Made by a program: the position numbers and the translations under genes
The notes under the pieces: generated by a model
Seen by the model: only the letters and a program-made list of their open reading frames with translations
Database searches by the model: none
What the model was told of the DNA's origin: nothing
Shown here: piece after piece, positions 6,672 to 15,321 of the stretch
How the letters are laid out: every line of letters starts with the position of its first letter
Numbering within the stretch: the stretch's first letter is position 1
Source: Prevotellaceae bacterium UBA3646
GTDB lineage: Bacteria; Bacteroidota; Bacteroidia; Bacteroidales; Bacteroidaceae
Direction of reading: 5' to 3'
Assembly: GCA_002373535.1 (NCBI GenBank)
Contig: DFKL01000179.1
Coordinates: forward strand, 1-16,405
DNA length: 16,405 bases

Positions 6672-8366
6672 ATGAAAAAGCAATTGATATACGTAGCAAC
6701 AATCCTGCTGCCACTGTTATACACAGGATGCTCATACATCGAGGAAGACACCGGCGACATCTATACCGAGGACAAGATAGAAGACAGCGACGCAGGCGTC
6801 CAGACCTACCTCACCGGTGTCTACAGCAAGTGGATATACGATATGTTCTGCTGGGGCTACTTCCCCCGTATGCTCGAGTTCGATGCCGACTACATCAGCG
6901 GTCCCGACTGGTACTTCAACAAGTTCGGCGCCGGTAACTTCGACGGCGAGCCGGACCTCACCGACGCCCTCTGGAAAGGCTGCTACGGACTCATCGGCCG
7001 CGCCAACCACGCACAGCAGAAAATCAGCGAGATGAAGAAATGCACGCCAGCCGTTCGCGACAACGCCATCGGCGAACTCAAGTTCCAGAAAGCCTTCGCC
7101 TACTTTCTACTTGTCCGCGCCTACGGTCCCGTACCCATACAAGACGAGACAGGTACCGACAACTCAGGCCAGCCCCGTCAACCCGTCAAGGACGTATTCG
7201 ACTATATAGCAACCAACCTCCAGCAGGCCGCCGGTATGATGTACCTCAATACGGACAAGCGCTGGGAAAAGGGACACGTCTCCGCAGGCTCAGCGGCAGG
7301 GCTACTCGCCAAGGTCTATGCCTATCAGGCAGCCGCTGCCATGCCCGTCGGAACCCCCGTCACCGTACGCACAGGCCCCGCATACCGTGGTCAGGGCAGT
7401 GACAAGGAATACGCACCCCTTATAGCGCATACCATGCACAAGGAAGCCGTTCCGGGATACGAAGACATGGATGCCACGTCGCTCTATGCCAAGGCAGCCG
7501 AATGGGCACATGCAGTCATCGCCGGACAGTACGGCAGCTACCAGCTGCTCAGCTACGACCAGTTGTGGAAGAAAGCCTCAGCCTGCGAATCCGAGTTCAT
7601 GTTCTCCATAGGCAGCACCAGCGGCGACGCAACATACAAGAACTCCATTCACACCATGTACGAAGGCTACCGCATATCCACAGGCTCCGAATTCATAGCC
7701 CAGGGCGGCTGGATAGGCTGCACACGTCACTGGTACGACCTCTTCGAAGAGACCGACCTCCGTATCCAGCAAGGCGTCAAGCACCGCTGGCGCGCCAACG
7801 GACACCAAGACCAGAACCTCGGCTTCTACTACCCCAATACAGGAATATGGCAGACCCGCAAGGACAACGCCCAGGCACCCTACGACGACGGCGTCAACTA
7901 CTACTACTCCATGGACTCCCAGTGCCTCGCCTTCACCACCAAGTATATGGACGTTACGGACAACGGCACCCCCAACGCCGATGCCAACTGGCCGTTCCTT
8001 CGCTATGCCGACGTCATACTCACATATGCCGAGGCACAGAACGAGCTAGGGCAGACAGACGAAGCAGTGAACAGCCTGAATACCATCCGCCAGCGCAGCG
8101 CGGCAACCCCCGCCACAACCACCGACCAGAATCAGCTGCGCAGCCTCATCATCGAGGAGCGGGCCAAGGAATTTGCCTGCGAGGCCGACCGCCGCTGGGA
8201 CCTCCTGCGCTGGGGCATATATCTGCAAGCCATGAACGCCCTCGGCGGGTCCGACGACTCCGGCATCAACAAGACACGCCAGGAGAAACACCTCCTTTTC
8301 CCGCTGCCCAAGACAGAGATAGACACCAACAAGAATATCACGGAGAACAACCCCGGATGGAGGTAA
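6672..8366 (+). CDS. SusD/RagB-family surface lipoprotein
   Basis: This 564-residue SusD-like protein binds glycan at the cell surface and closes over the SusC barrel. A lipobox LYTGC with Cys20, followed by SYIEED, marks a lipoprotein with an acidic export signal. The helical repeat region includes the FQKAFAYFLLVRAYGPVPI segment typical of the SusD N-terminal half. The C-terminal half has RYADVILTYAEAQNELG (about 443-459) and IIEERAKEFACEADRRWDLL (about 493-512), with NPGWR at the end. The ATG at 6672 is chosen because the signal peptide starts there; the same frame is open much further upstream inside the SusC gene, but only as a shadow. Ligand-contacting aromatics cannot be assigned by eye. 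Confidence 0.95.
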   Translation: MKKQLIYVATILLPLLYTGCSYIEEDTGDIYTEDKIEDSDAGVQTYLTGVYSKWIYDMFCWGYFPRMLEFDADYISGPDWYFNKFGAGNFDGEPDLTDALWKGCYGLIGRANHAQQKISEMKKCTPAVRDNAIGELKFQKAFAYFLLVRAYGPVPIQDETGTDNSGQPRQPVKDVFDYIATNLQQAAGMMYLNTDKRWEKGHVSAGSAAGLLAKVYAYQAAAAMPVGTPVTVRTGPAYRGQGSDKEYAPLIAHTMHKEAVPGYEDMDATSLYAKAAEWAHAVIAGQYGSYQLLSYDQLWKKASACESEFMFSIGSTSGDATYKNSIHTMYEGYRISTGSEFIAQGGWIGCTRHWYDLFEETDLRIQQGVKHRWRANGHQDQNLGFYYPNTGIWQTRKDNAQAPYDDGVNYYYSMDSQCLAFTTKYMDVTDNGTPNADANWPFLRYADVILTYAEAQNELGQTDEAVNSLNTIRQRSAATPATTTDQNQLRSLIIEERAKEFACEADRRWDLLRWGIYLQAMNALGGSDDSGINKTRQEKHLLFPLPKTEIDTNKNITENNPGWR

Positions 8367-8391
8367 AGAACCGACAAAACACAGAAACCAT

Positions 8392-9546
8392 ATGAAACAG
8401 AAACTATATAGCATCCTGACTCTTGCCGTCCTTGTCCTTGCCAGCTCCTGCGACAACATAGCAGACTACGACAAAGACTATACCGATCTCCACGACATCC
8501 TGAACACGGCTCCTCCGCAGATAACAGGCATCTACGACGTCAGCGACACAGAGCTTACCGTCCCGCTGTCAGAGGGGCGCGCAGGCATGATGATCAGGAT
8601 CGTTGGCAAGGACCTCAACCAGGTCCGCTCCGTAAGGTTCCTTACCGCCGATCCGGAGCTAAGTGCCGAGGCGGACCTTACACAAGCCTATACATACTAC
8701 ACCTCCGCCAACGTGTTAGTCCCCGAAGATATCGGGCAGAAAGTCCGCCAGATAGAATACACCACTGACCAAGGTAGTGTACGATATCCGTTTATCATAC
8801 CGTTTCCCCAGCTGCAAGTCATCACCAGCCAGTACATCCTTCAAGGTACCAGCCTGACCCTTTACGGCAAGTATTTTGACAAGTACAAGACCCTCCAGGC
8901 CATGGACGGCGATACCAGACTCGAACTCCAGTCCGTCACAGACGCCACAGTCACAGTCCGGTTGCAGGCCACCGACACACCCGGCGTCACACTCACATGG
9001 ACCGACGGCGACGGCCAGGCCCAAAGCCGGTACATAGCCATACACCCCGTCCAGAACCTGTTGTATGGAGATTTCTCCGGCACCCAATTCGCCAAGGACG
9101 GCATACAATACACCATAGAGGACGACGCCACGTTGCCACAGGCAGCAGCCCTCGGCAACCCACACCTGCACATAACCGCAGCACTCGACGCATGGGCATG
9201 GAAGACCCTCGACCTGTCGCAAAACATGCCCTATGCCATAGGTAGCCCTCAGGACTACATCCTTGTGTTCGAGATACTCACCCCAACGGACACCCCCCTC
9301 ATACCAAGCGAGTCAGGCAACGAACTCATACTGCTGCAGTTCAACTGGGACGAGATGCTCCGCTGGTCACCAGGCCAAGGTGCAGGACTCAACACCAACA
9401 GCCAGTGGATGACAGTCAGCATGCCTCTCGACGGACAGAACATCTCCGCAAAAGACACATGGCAGACGCTGCGCATGATCCTGCACCCCAATACGGCGTG
9501 GAACGCAGACTTCAGGCTTGCTAACATCAGAATATTACACAAATGA
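8392..9546 (+). CDS. Surface glycan-binding lipoprotein (IPT/TIG domains, SGBP type)
   Basis: This 384-residue lipoprotein has signal residues 1-19 and lipobox LASSC (Cys20), then an acidic-rich start (DNIADYDKDY). Residues about 41-137 (PPQITGIYDVSD...) and about 138-217 (LQVITSQYILQGTSLTLYGK) look like two immunoglobulin-like IPT/TIG domains, which act as spacers in SGBPs. Residues about 222-384, starting LLYGDFSG and rich in Trp (for example DAWAWKTLDL), look like the C-terminal beta-sandwich that binds glycan. By position after SusD, 25 bp downstream, it is the accessory mannan-capturing protein of the locus. Its stop codon overlaps the next start by 4 bp (ATGA at 9543-9546), so the GH26 gene that follows is probably translationally coupled. 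No catalytic motif is seen. Specificity is inferred from the neighbours. Confidence 0.85.
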   Translation: MKQKLYSILTLAVLVLASSCDNIADYDKDYTDLHDILNTAPPQITGIYDVSDTELTVPLSEGRAGMMIRIVGKDLNQVRSVRFLTADPELSAEADLTQAYTYYTSANVLVPEDIGQKVRQIEYTTDQGSVRYPFIIPFPQLQVITSQYILQGTSLTLYGKYFDKYKTLQAMDGDTRLELQSVTDATVTVRLQATDTPGVTLTWTDGDGQAQSRYIAIHPVQNLLYGDFSGTQFAKDGIQYTIEDDATLPQAAALGNPHLHITAALDAWAWKTLDLSQNMPYAIGSPQDYILVFEILTPTDTPLIPSESGNELILLQFNWDEMLRWSPGQGAGLNTNSQWMTVSMPLDGQNISAKDTWQTLRMILHPNTAWNADFRLANIRILHK

Positions 9547-10610
9547 GACACCACACAGCACCCATAGCACTGATACTCGCCGCCGTCATGCTGGCAGCAT
9601 GTGCCAGATCCACGACACTCGAACGCCTGACCCGTCTTCAAGAGCGCGGCATTATGTCCGGACACCAGGACGACACCTTCTATGGACTTACCTGGAATGC
9701 CAGGGCAGGCGACAGCACATCCTCCGACATCAAGCTCGTATGCGGCGACTATCCAGCCGTCATGGGCTTTGAACTCGGCGGTCTCGAACTCGGACAGGAA
9801 CGAAACCTCGATTCCGTTCCTTTCCGACTCATGCGCAGGGAAATCCTCGCACACACACGCCGCGGAGGATTTGTCACCATCAGCTGGCACCCATACAACA
9901 TCGTAACCAACGGCAATGCATGGGACAATAGTGACACCACCGTCGTTGCCCGTATATTGCCAGGCGGAACACACCACGCACAATTCATTACCTGGCTTGA
10001 CCGTATAGCCGACTTTCTCAATACCGTCAGTCAGACACCAGATGGAGTCAAGGCCACCCTTGTCTTCCGGCCATGGCACGAAAACAACGGAGGCTGGTTC
10101 TGGTGGGGTAGGGATACCTGCACTCCCGAACAGTATCTGCAGCTTTGGAACATGACTCAGGATTACCTGACGGACGAAAAAGGCCTGGACAATCTTATAT
10201 GGAGCTACTCACCCAACTTGGACGGCAACATGACTATGCAGGATTTCCTTCGCTGGTATCCTGGTGACCAAAGGGTACAGCTCATAGGGTTGGATGCATA
10301 CCAGAACGGAAGCCGCGAAGACTACCAGCGTGACCTTAACGCCAATCTCGACCTCCTGTGCCGGTATGCAGCAGGACACCACAGACTGTTTGCCCTGACC
10401 GAATGTGGAATGCGCAGCGTTCCACAGGATGACTGGTGGACAGGCAGCCTCTATCCATGCCTTGCAGGCAGGCAGATCAGCTACTTCCTCGCCTGGCGCA
10501 ACAACGATCAGTCAGAACGCTTTGCACCCAGTCCTGGGTCAAATGATGCACCCGACTTCCGCGCTTTGACGACCAAGTCAGACATACTAATGCTGAACGA
10601 TATAAAATGA
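9543..10610 (+). CDS. GH26 beta-mannanase lipoprotein, probably periplasmic mannobiose-releasing
   Basis: This second GH26 enzyme has 355 residues. It has a canonical lipobox LAAC (Cys20) followed by ARSTT with no acidic residues, so it is more likely retained in the periplasm. Catalytic residues are Glu180 (acid/base, FRPWHENNGGWFWWG) and Glu287 (nucleophile, FALTECGM). The SGHQDDTFYG and ISWHPYN segments are also GH26-like. It is very different from the first GH26 of the operon and sits directly before the GH130 and epimerase genes. The same neighbourhood is known from Bacteroides fragilis, where a GH26 enzyme supplies mannobiose to a mannosylglucose phosphorylase and a cellobiose 2-epimerase. 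An exo-acting mannobiohydrolase role is therefore inferred; loops controlling exo versus endo action cannot be judged from sequence alone. It overlaps the upstream gene by 4 bp and ends one base before the next start. Confidence 0.93.
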   Translation: MRHHTAPIALILAAVMLAACARSTTLERLTRLQERGIMSGHQDDTFYGLTWNARAGDSTSSDIKLVCGDYPAVMGFELGGLELGQERNLDSVPFRLMRREILAHTRRGGFVTISWHPYNIVTNGNAWDNSDTTVVARILPGGTHHAQFITWLDRIADFLNTVSQTPDGVKATLVFRPWHENNGGWFWWGRDTCTPEQYLQLWNMTQDYLTDEKGLDNLIWSYSPNLDGNMTMQDFLRWYPGDQRVQLIGLDAYQNGSREDYQRDLNANLDLLCRYAAGHHRLFALTECGMRSVPQDDWWTGSLYPCLAGRQISYFLAWRNNDQSERFAPSPGSNDAPDFRALTTKSDILMLNDIK

Positions 10611-10611
10611 T

Positions 10612-11784
10612 ATGAACAACAATCAGAAACTGAAAGAAATCATAGCAAGTCACGAGGCCTTGCTGTCTCTGAAGAACGAACCGTCACCCACATACAACGG
10701 AATCTACACCCGATACTGCAACCCCATACTTACGGCAGAACACATCCCTCTCGTATGGCGATACGATTTTTCCTGTCAGGACAATCCGTACCTGATGCAG
10801 CGTATTATGATGAATGCTACGCTTAACTCCGGTGCCATCATGTTAGACGGCAAGTTCACGCTTGTGGTGCGTGTTGAGGGAGCTGACCGCAAGTCCTTCT
10901 TTGCCGTTGCACAGAGCGACAACGGTATTGACGGTTTCCGATTCTGGGACATGCCCGTGGTCTTGCCAGAGGACGTAGTTCCAGCTACCAATGTATACGA
11001 CATGCGACTTACCCGTCACGAGGACGGTTGGATATATGGAGTGTTCTGTGCCGAGCGGCATGACGACATGCATCCAGGGAACACCAGTGCCGCAACCGCG
11101 ACAGCCGGTATTTGCCGTACAAAGGATCTGAAGACGTGGTACCGCCTGCCCGACATCAAGGCACGCTGTCAGCAGCGCAACGTAGTGTTGCATCCCGAGT
11201 TTGTAGACGGCAAGTATGCGTTCTATACACGACCTCAGGACGGATTCGTCGATACAGGTAGCGGGGCAGGTATCGGATGGGCGCTGGTAGACGACATCCT
11301 GCATGCCCGGATAGCAGAGGAACGCATCATAGGTCATAGGCATTACCATACGGTCAACGAGGTTAAGAACGGCGAGGGGCCGGCCCCCATCAAGACAGAC
11401 GCAGGATGGTTGCACATGGCACACGGAGTGCGTGCTACGGCAGACGGACTGAGATATGTACTATATATGTACATGACCGCCCTGGACGATCCGACGCGTG
11501 TTACGGCACAGCCAGGAGGGTATTTTCTTGCGCCGCAGGGAGACGAGTACGTGGGGGATGTCATGAACGTGGCATTCTGCAACGGATGGATAGAAGACAA
11601 GGGCAAGGTCTACATATACTATGCTACGGCAGATACGCGCATGCATGTCGCAGTCTCTACGGTCGGACGGCTCATAGACTATTGTATGAACACGCCCGAG
11701 GACGGCTTGCGCACAGGGTTGAGCGTAGATACGATAAAAGCCTTGATAGCAAAGAACAAAGCTAATGGATTTGAAGGAATTTAG
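10612..11784 (+). CDS. mgp: GH130 4-O-beta-D-mannosyl-D-glucose phosphorylase
   Basis: This 390-residue cytoplasmic enzyme (no signal peptide) catalyses mannosyl-beta-1,4-glucose + phosphate to alpha-mannose 1-phosphate + glucose. The sequence fits GH130 subfamily 1 across its length. RYDFS and NPYLMQRIMMNATLNSGA lie near the start. NVYDMRLTRHEDGWIYG carries the presumed proton-donor Asp130. HPEFVDGKYAFYTRPQDGF, GPAPIKTDAGWLHMAHGV and YYATADTRMHVA (phosphate and substrate blades) follow. Subfamily 1 is the mannosylglucose type; mannooligosaccharide phosphorylases of subfamily 2 differ, and the adjacent epimerase supports the first choice. It starts two bases after the GH26 stop and its end overlaps the epimerase by 20 bp. 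Its codons are less C-ending than those of the SusC gene. Confidence 0.93.
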   Translation: MNNNQKLKEIIASHEALLSLKNEPSPTYNGIYTRYCNPILTAEHIPLVWRYDFSCQDNPYLMQRIMMNATLNSGAIMLDGKFTLVVRVEGADRKSFFAVAQSDNGIDGFRFWDMPVVLPEDVVPATNVYDMRLTRHEDGWIYGVFCAERHDDMHPGNTSAATATAGICRTKDLKTWYRLPDIKARCQQRNVVLHPEFVDGKYAFYTRPQDGFVDTGSGAGIGWALVDDILHARIAEERIIGHRHYHTVNEVKNGEGPAPIKTDAGWLHMAHGVRATADGLRYVLYMYMTALDDPTRVTAQPGGYFLAPQGDEYVGDVMNVAFCNGWIEDKGKVYIYYATADTRMHVAVSTVGRLIDYCMNTPEDGLRTGLSVDTIKALIAKNKANGFEGI

Positions 11785-12949
11785 GAACGAAATGGAGGAA
11801 TGTCTTAGGAACAATATCCTCCGTTTCTGGACAGACAAGATGCAAGATACCGGGCATGGCGGCTTTTACGGCCGGATGCAGGGAGACGGAACCGTCATAT
11901 ATGACGCTCCCAAGGGATGTATACTCAATGCACGTATCCTGTGGACGTTCTCTGCAGCATACCGCGTTCTCGGCGACCAGGAATACCTGGATATGGCAAC
12001 CCGTGCCTATGACTATCTCACCTCGCACTTTCTGGACACGGAACATGGCGGAGCCTACTGGTCAGTAGACAGCAAAGGCAACCCGCTGGAAACCAAGAAG
12101 CAGATATATGCCCAGGGCTTTGTGCTGTACGGCATGTCGGAATACTATCGGGCAGCCAATATTGCAGAGACACTTGATCTATGCAAGAAACTCTATTACA
12201 CGATAGAGGCCAAAGCCTGGGATACAGCCAACGGAGGCTATATAGAAGCCGCCGGACAGGATTGGACTGCAATAGAGGACATGCGCCTTTCCGACAAGGA
12301 TTGCAATTATCCCAAGAGTCAGAACACCCACCTGCATCTGTTGGAAGCATATACCAATCTCTACCGGATATGGAAGGACAGGAACGTAGCCAATTCTCTA
12401 TACAACCTTATTGAGATCTTTACTGAGCGAATCATCAACCCCCTGACAGGCCACCTCGACCTGTTCTTCGACATGGATTGGACCAGGGGTGACGAACAGA
12501 TAGAAAGCTACGGACATGATATCGAACTATCATGGCTCTTGCAGGAGGCCGCCGAGGTTCTGTCAGACCAGGATGTTACAGACCGGGTCATGCCAGTTGT
12601 CAGCAGGGTGGCCAAGGCCAGCGAGAAAGGACTCAACCCGGATGGCAGCATGATACACGAGGCCAATCTGTCACGCGGCAGTCGAGACCGGGAATACGAA
12701 TGGTGGGTATTGGCGGAAGCCGTCGTAGGCTTCTTCAACATAGGGCAGTATGACAAGTCGATGCATATATGGCAATACATCAGACAGCACCTTGTAGACT
12801 ATACCGGCGGCGAATGGTGGTGGAGCTGTCATGCCGACGGGACCCCCGACAGGACAGGCGACAAGGCAGGCTTCTGGAAATGTCCCTATCACAACGGCCG
12901 TATGTGTCTGGAGATAATCGAACGAACCAAACAACACCTACAAAGATGA
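11765..12949 (+). CDS. Cellobiose/mannobiose 2-epimerase (AGE family)
   Basis: This 394-residue cytoplasmic (alpha/alpha)6-barrel enzyme of the N-acylglucosamine 2-epimerase superfamily inverts C2 of the reducing-end sugar of a beta-1,4 disaccharide. It turns mannobiose into mannosyl-glucose for the phosphorylase encoded just upstream. Family catalytic residues are visible: Arg57 (LNARILWTF), His190 (NTHLHLLEAY), His251 and Glu254 (YGHDIELSWLL), the EWW pair at 312-314 and His376 (KCPYHNGRMCLE). The HGGFYG and EHGGAYWS motifs recur with the barrel repeats, as usual. The start at 11765 lies 20 bp inside the GH130 gene and gives the normal family length. The last codon and stop overlap the next ATG (12946-12949). 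N-acylglucosamine epimerase is the alternative, but the KCPYHNGR motif and the neighbours favour the disaccharide enzyme. Confidence 0.92.
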   Translation: MDLKEFRNEMEECLRNNILRFWTDKMQDTGHGGFYGRMQGDGTVIYDAPKGCILNARILWTFSAAYRVLGDQEYLDMATRAYDYLTSHFLDTEHGGAYWSVDSKGNPLETKKQIYAQGFVLYGMSEYYRAANIAETLDLCKKLYYTIEAKAWDTANGGYIEAAGQDWTAIEDMRLSDKDCNYPKSQNTHLHLLEAYTNLYRIWKDRNVANSLYNLIEIFTERIINPLTGHLDLFFDMDWTRGDEQIESYGHDIELSWLLQEAAEVLSDQDVTDRVMPVVSRVAKASEKGLNPDGSMIHEANLSRGSRDREYEWWVLAEAVVGFFNIGQYDKSMHIWQYIRQHLVDYTGGEWWWSCHADGTPDRTGDKAGFWKCPYHNGRMCLEIIERTKQHLQR

Positions 12950-13920
12950 AACCGTACAAATTCCAACCATATCTGAAGACGACCATCTGGGGCGGATATC
13001 AGATAGCCCCGTTCAAGGGCATATACACGGCACAGCCCAACATCGGCGAATCATGGGAAATCAGCGGAGTTCCTGGACACGAGAGCGTAGCCGTGGAGCG
13101 CGGACTTGTGGATGACGTGGACGTAGGACTCAACCTTGTACAGCTGATAGACAAGTACAAGGGCAAACTTATAGGCGAGAAGGTATACCGTAAATACGGC
13201 AACAAGTTTCCGTTGCTTGTCAAGTTTATAGATTCCAGACAAGACCTTTCCGTACAAGTCCATCCCGACGACAGGCTTGCTCGCGAGCGCCACAACTGCG
13301 CAGGAAAGACAGAGATGTGGTATATCGTCAAGAGCGACGTGGGAGCCAAGATATACGCAGGACTCAAGGAAAGCATTACCCCAGAGCAGTACGTCAGCCT
13401 CGCAACGGCCGAGCCCATCGGAGGTCACTCCCCCATGCAAGACGTCATAGCAACCCACGAGGCACATCAGGGCGACCTTTATTTCCTTCCAGCAGGCCGT
13501 CTTCACGCCATAGGTGCAGGCAATTTCCTCGTGGAAATCCAGCAAGCCAGCGACATAACATACCGGGTGTATGATTTTGGCCGCAAGGACGCCCACGGCA
13601 ATCCGCGCGAACTTCACATTGAGGAGGCCAAGGACGCCATAGACTATCAGGTGTGGCCCGAATACCGTACCAGCTACGACTCCACCAAGCCTACGAGCCA
13701 GCTTATCAACTGCCCCTACTTCAACGTGAACCGGGTCGTCGTTCAGGTCGCGGCACAGATAGACTTCCAGGTAGACTCTTTCGTGGCAGTCGTATGCCTC
13801 TGGGGCGAAGCCAACATAAACGGAATCAAGGTCCAGCAGGGAGAGACCCTGTTGGTGCCGGCCTGTGAAAACATACTATACATTTTTGGCAATGCAACAT
13901 TCCTCACCGCTACGATGTAA
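12946..13920 (+). CDS. manA: Class I mannose-6-phosphate isomerase
   Basis: This 324-residue zinc enzyme interconverts mannose 6-phosphate and fructose 6-phosphate. Zinc ligands fit Gln104 and His106 (VQVHPDD), Glu123 (GKTEMWYI) and His187 (LPAGRLHAIGAG). Arg207 in ITYRVYDFGR is the conserved active-site arginine. The length matches the short bacterial type I cupin form. The ATG at 12946 overlaps the epimerase stop (ATGA); the longer open frame upstream is a shadow of the epimerase gene. In this operon it would carry mannose carbon from the phosphorylase into glycolysis, after a mutase that is not encoded in the window. Its last 29 bases overlap the transporter gene. Confidence 0.93.
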   Translation: MKPYKFQPYLKTTIWGGYQIAPFKGIYTAQPNIGESWEISGVPGHESVAVERGLVDDVDVGLNLVQLIDKYKGKLIGEKVYRKYGNKFPLLVKFIDSRQDLSVQVHPDDRLARERHNCAGKTEMWYIVKSDVGAKIYAGLKESITPEQYVSLATAEPIGGHSPMQDVIATHEAHQGDLYFLPAGRLHAIGAGNFLVEIQQASDITYRVYDFGRKDAHGNPRELHIEEAKDAIDYQVWPEYRTSYDSTKPTSQLINCPYFNVNRVVVQVAAQIDFQVDSFVAVVCLWGEANINGIKVQQGETLLVPACENILYIFGNATFLTATM

Positions 13921-15295
13921 GATAGGCTACGGACTCGGAGACATGTCCTCCAGTATGTTCTGGAAGATATTCTCCTATTATCTGCCTATATTCTACAGCG
14001 ACGTATTCGGGCTTACACTCGCCCAGACGGCATCGCTGATGTTTGTGACACGCATCTGGGACACCGTCTCCGACCCGATGATGGGTATCATAGCCGACAG
14101 GACCGAGACCCGATGGGGCAAGTACCGCCCCTATCTGTTATGGTTCGCTGCACCCTTCGCCATCGCAGGCGTCATGCTCTTTACCACACCCGATGGCAGT
14201 GACGGCTACAGGCAGGTATGGGCATACGTTACCTACATCTTAATGATGACCGTCTATACATGCATCAACGTACCCTATGCCAGCATGCTCGGTGTCATGA
14301 CCGACGATTCTCACCAGAAGACCATCTATTCGTCCTACCGTATGTTTTTCGCATACGCAGGTTCGTTTATAGCCCTGTTTGCATGGGAACCGCTGTGCGG
14401 TTTTTTCCGCACACACCCCATGACGCACCTTGTCACCGCCGAAGCCAGTGCATGGCAGGGAGCGATGATTATCGTGGCAGTCGCTTGCTTTATCTTGTTC
14501 GTATGCTGCTTCGCCCTGACGCGCGAGCAAGTCAGGGTCAAGTCAGGAACTGCACTGCTCGGTGACTTCAAGGCCCTGCTTCGTAATACCCCATGGTGGA
14601 TACTAACGGCAGGAGCGTTGTGTACCAATCTGTTCAACACCGTACGCGGAGCGACCGTGGCATACTACTTCAAATATTACATAGGCGACGGAGCATCCGT
14701 CAGCCTCGGCTCAACCACATTCCTCTTCTTCGCAGGCCTGTTCCTGGCCGTCGGCGAGGTCTGCAACATGATAGGAGTCGTCACGGCAGTTCCGGTTAGC
14801 AGGCGGTTAGGCAAGAAACACACCTTTATCCTTTCCAGCGCCGTACTAACCGTACTCAGCATACTCTTCTTCTATGTCCCACTCACCAATGCAGGATTCA
14901 TGGCCATGCTTCTCCTTCAGATAGTCATCAGCATATTCACTGGCATTGTCAGCCCACTCGTGTGGAGCATGTATGCCGATGTGGCAGACTATTCCCAGGC
15001 TCGTAACGGCAGCGCCTCCACAGCCCTCATCTTCTCCAGCGGCAGCATGGCGCAGAAGTTTGGCGGAGCCATAGCAGGCAGCGCCGTACTCCTGCTGTTC
15101 GATACCTTCGGACTCGTACCCAATGCACCCGTACAGAGCCAGAACGCCATCCTCGGCATGAAACTCTCTATGAGCTACATTCCGGCCATGATATCCATGC
15201 TCATGGGAATCCTCATATTCCTCTATCCATTGGATCGCGAACACATGAAAGCCATATTGGCCAAGCTTAAACACATGGCACCCACACAATCCTGA
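13892..15295 (+). CDS. GPH-family sugar:cation symporter (inner-membrane mannobiose importer)
   Basis: This 467-residue polytopic membrane protein of the glycoside-pentoside-hexuronide:cation symporter family (MFS fold) has about 12 hydrophobic segments. The signature is DPMMGIIADRTETRWGKYRP at residues 61-80, followed by YLLW, and an early GYGLGDM motif at 12-18. It resembles the transporter clustered with the GH26, phosphorylase and epimerase genes in Bacteroides fragilis and would import mannobiose or short oligosaccharides from the periplasm. The ATG at 13892 gives a normal N-terminus. A GTG at 13865 in the same frame would add nine residues that look unlike the family. The gene begins 29 bp inside manA, so the two are probably coupled. 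Substrate is inferred from context. Confidence 0.9.
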   Translation: MQHSSPLRCKIGYGLGDMSSSMFWKIFSYYLPIFYSDVFGLTLAQTASLMFVTRIWDTVSDPMMGIIADRTETRWGKYRPYLLWFAAPFAIAGVMLFTTPDGSDGYRQVWAYVTYILMMTVYTCINVPYASMLGVMTDDSHQKTIYSSYRMFFAYAGSFIALFAWEPLCGFFRTHPMTHLVTAEASAWQGAMIIVAVACFILFVCCFALTREQVRVKSGTALLGDFKALLRNTPWWILTAGALCTNLFNTVRGATVAYYFKYYIGDGASVSLGSTTFLFFAGLFLAVGEVCNMIGVVTAVPVSRRLGKKHTFILSSAVLTVLSILFFYVPLTNAGFMAMLLLQIVISIFTGIVSPLVWSMYADVADYSQARNGSASTALIFSSGSMAQKFGGAIAGSAVLLLFDTFGLVPNAPVQSQNAILGMKLSMSYIPAMISMLMGILIFLYPLDREHMKAILAKLKHMAPTQS

Positions 15296-15321
15296 CAAAC
15301 AACAAACCAACCAATACAACC

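Noticed and set aside
12769..12945. Upstream extension of the isomerase frame
   Set aside because: It overlaps the conserved epimerase C-terminus (KCPYHNGR). The isomerase family starts at the MKPYKFQPYL segment encoded from 12946.
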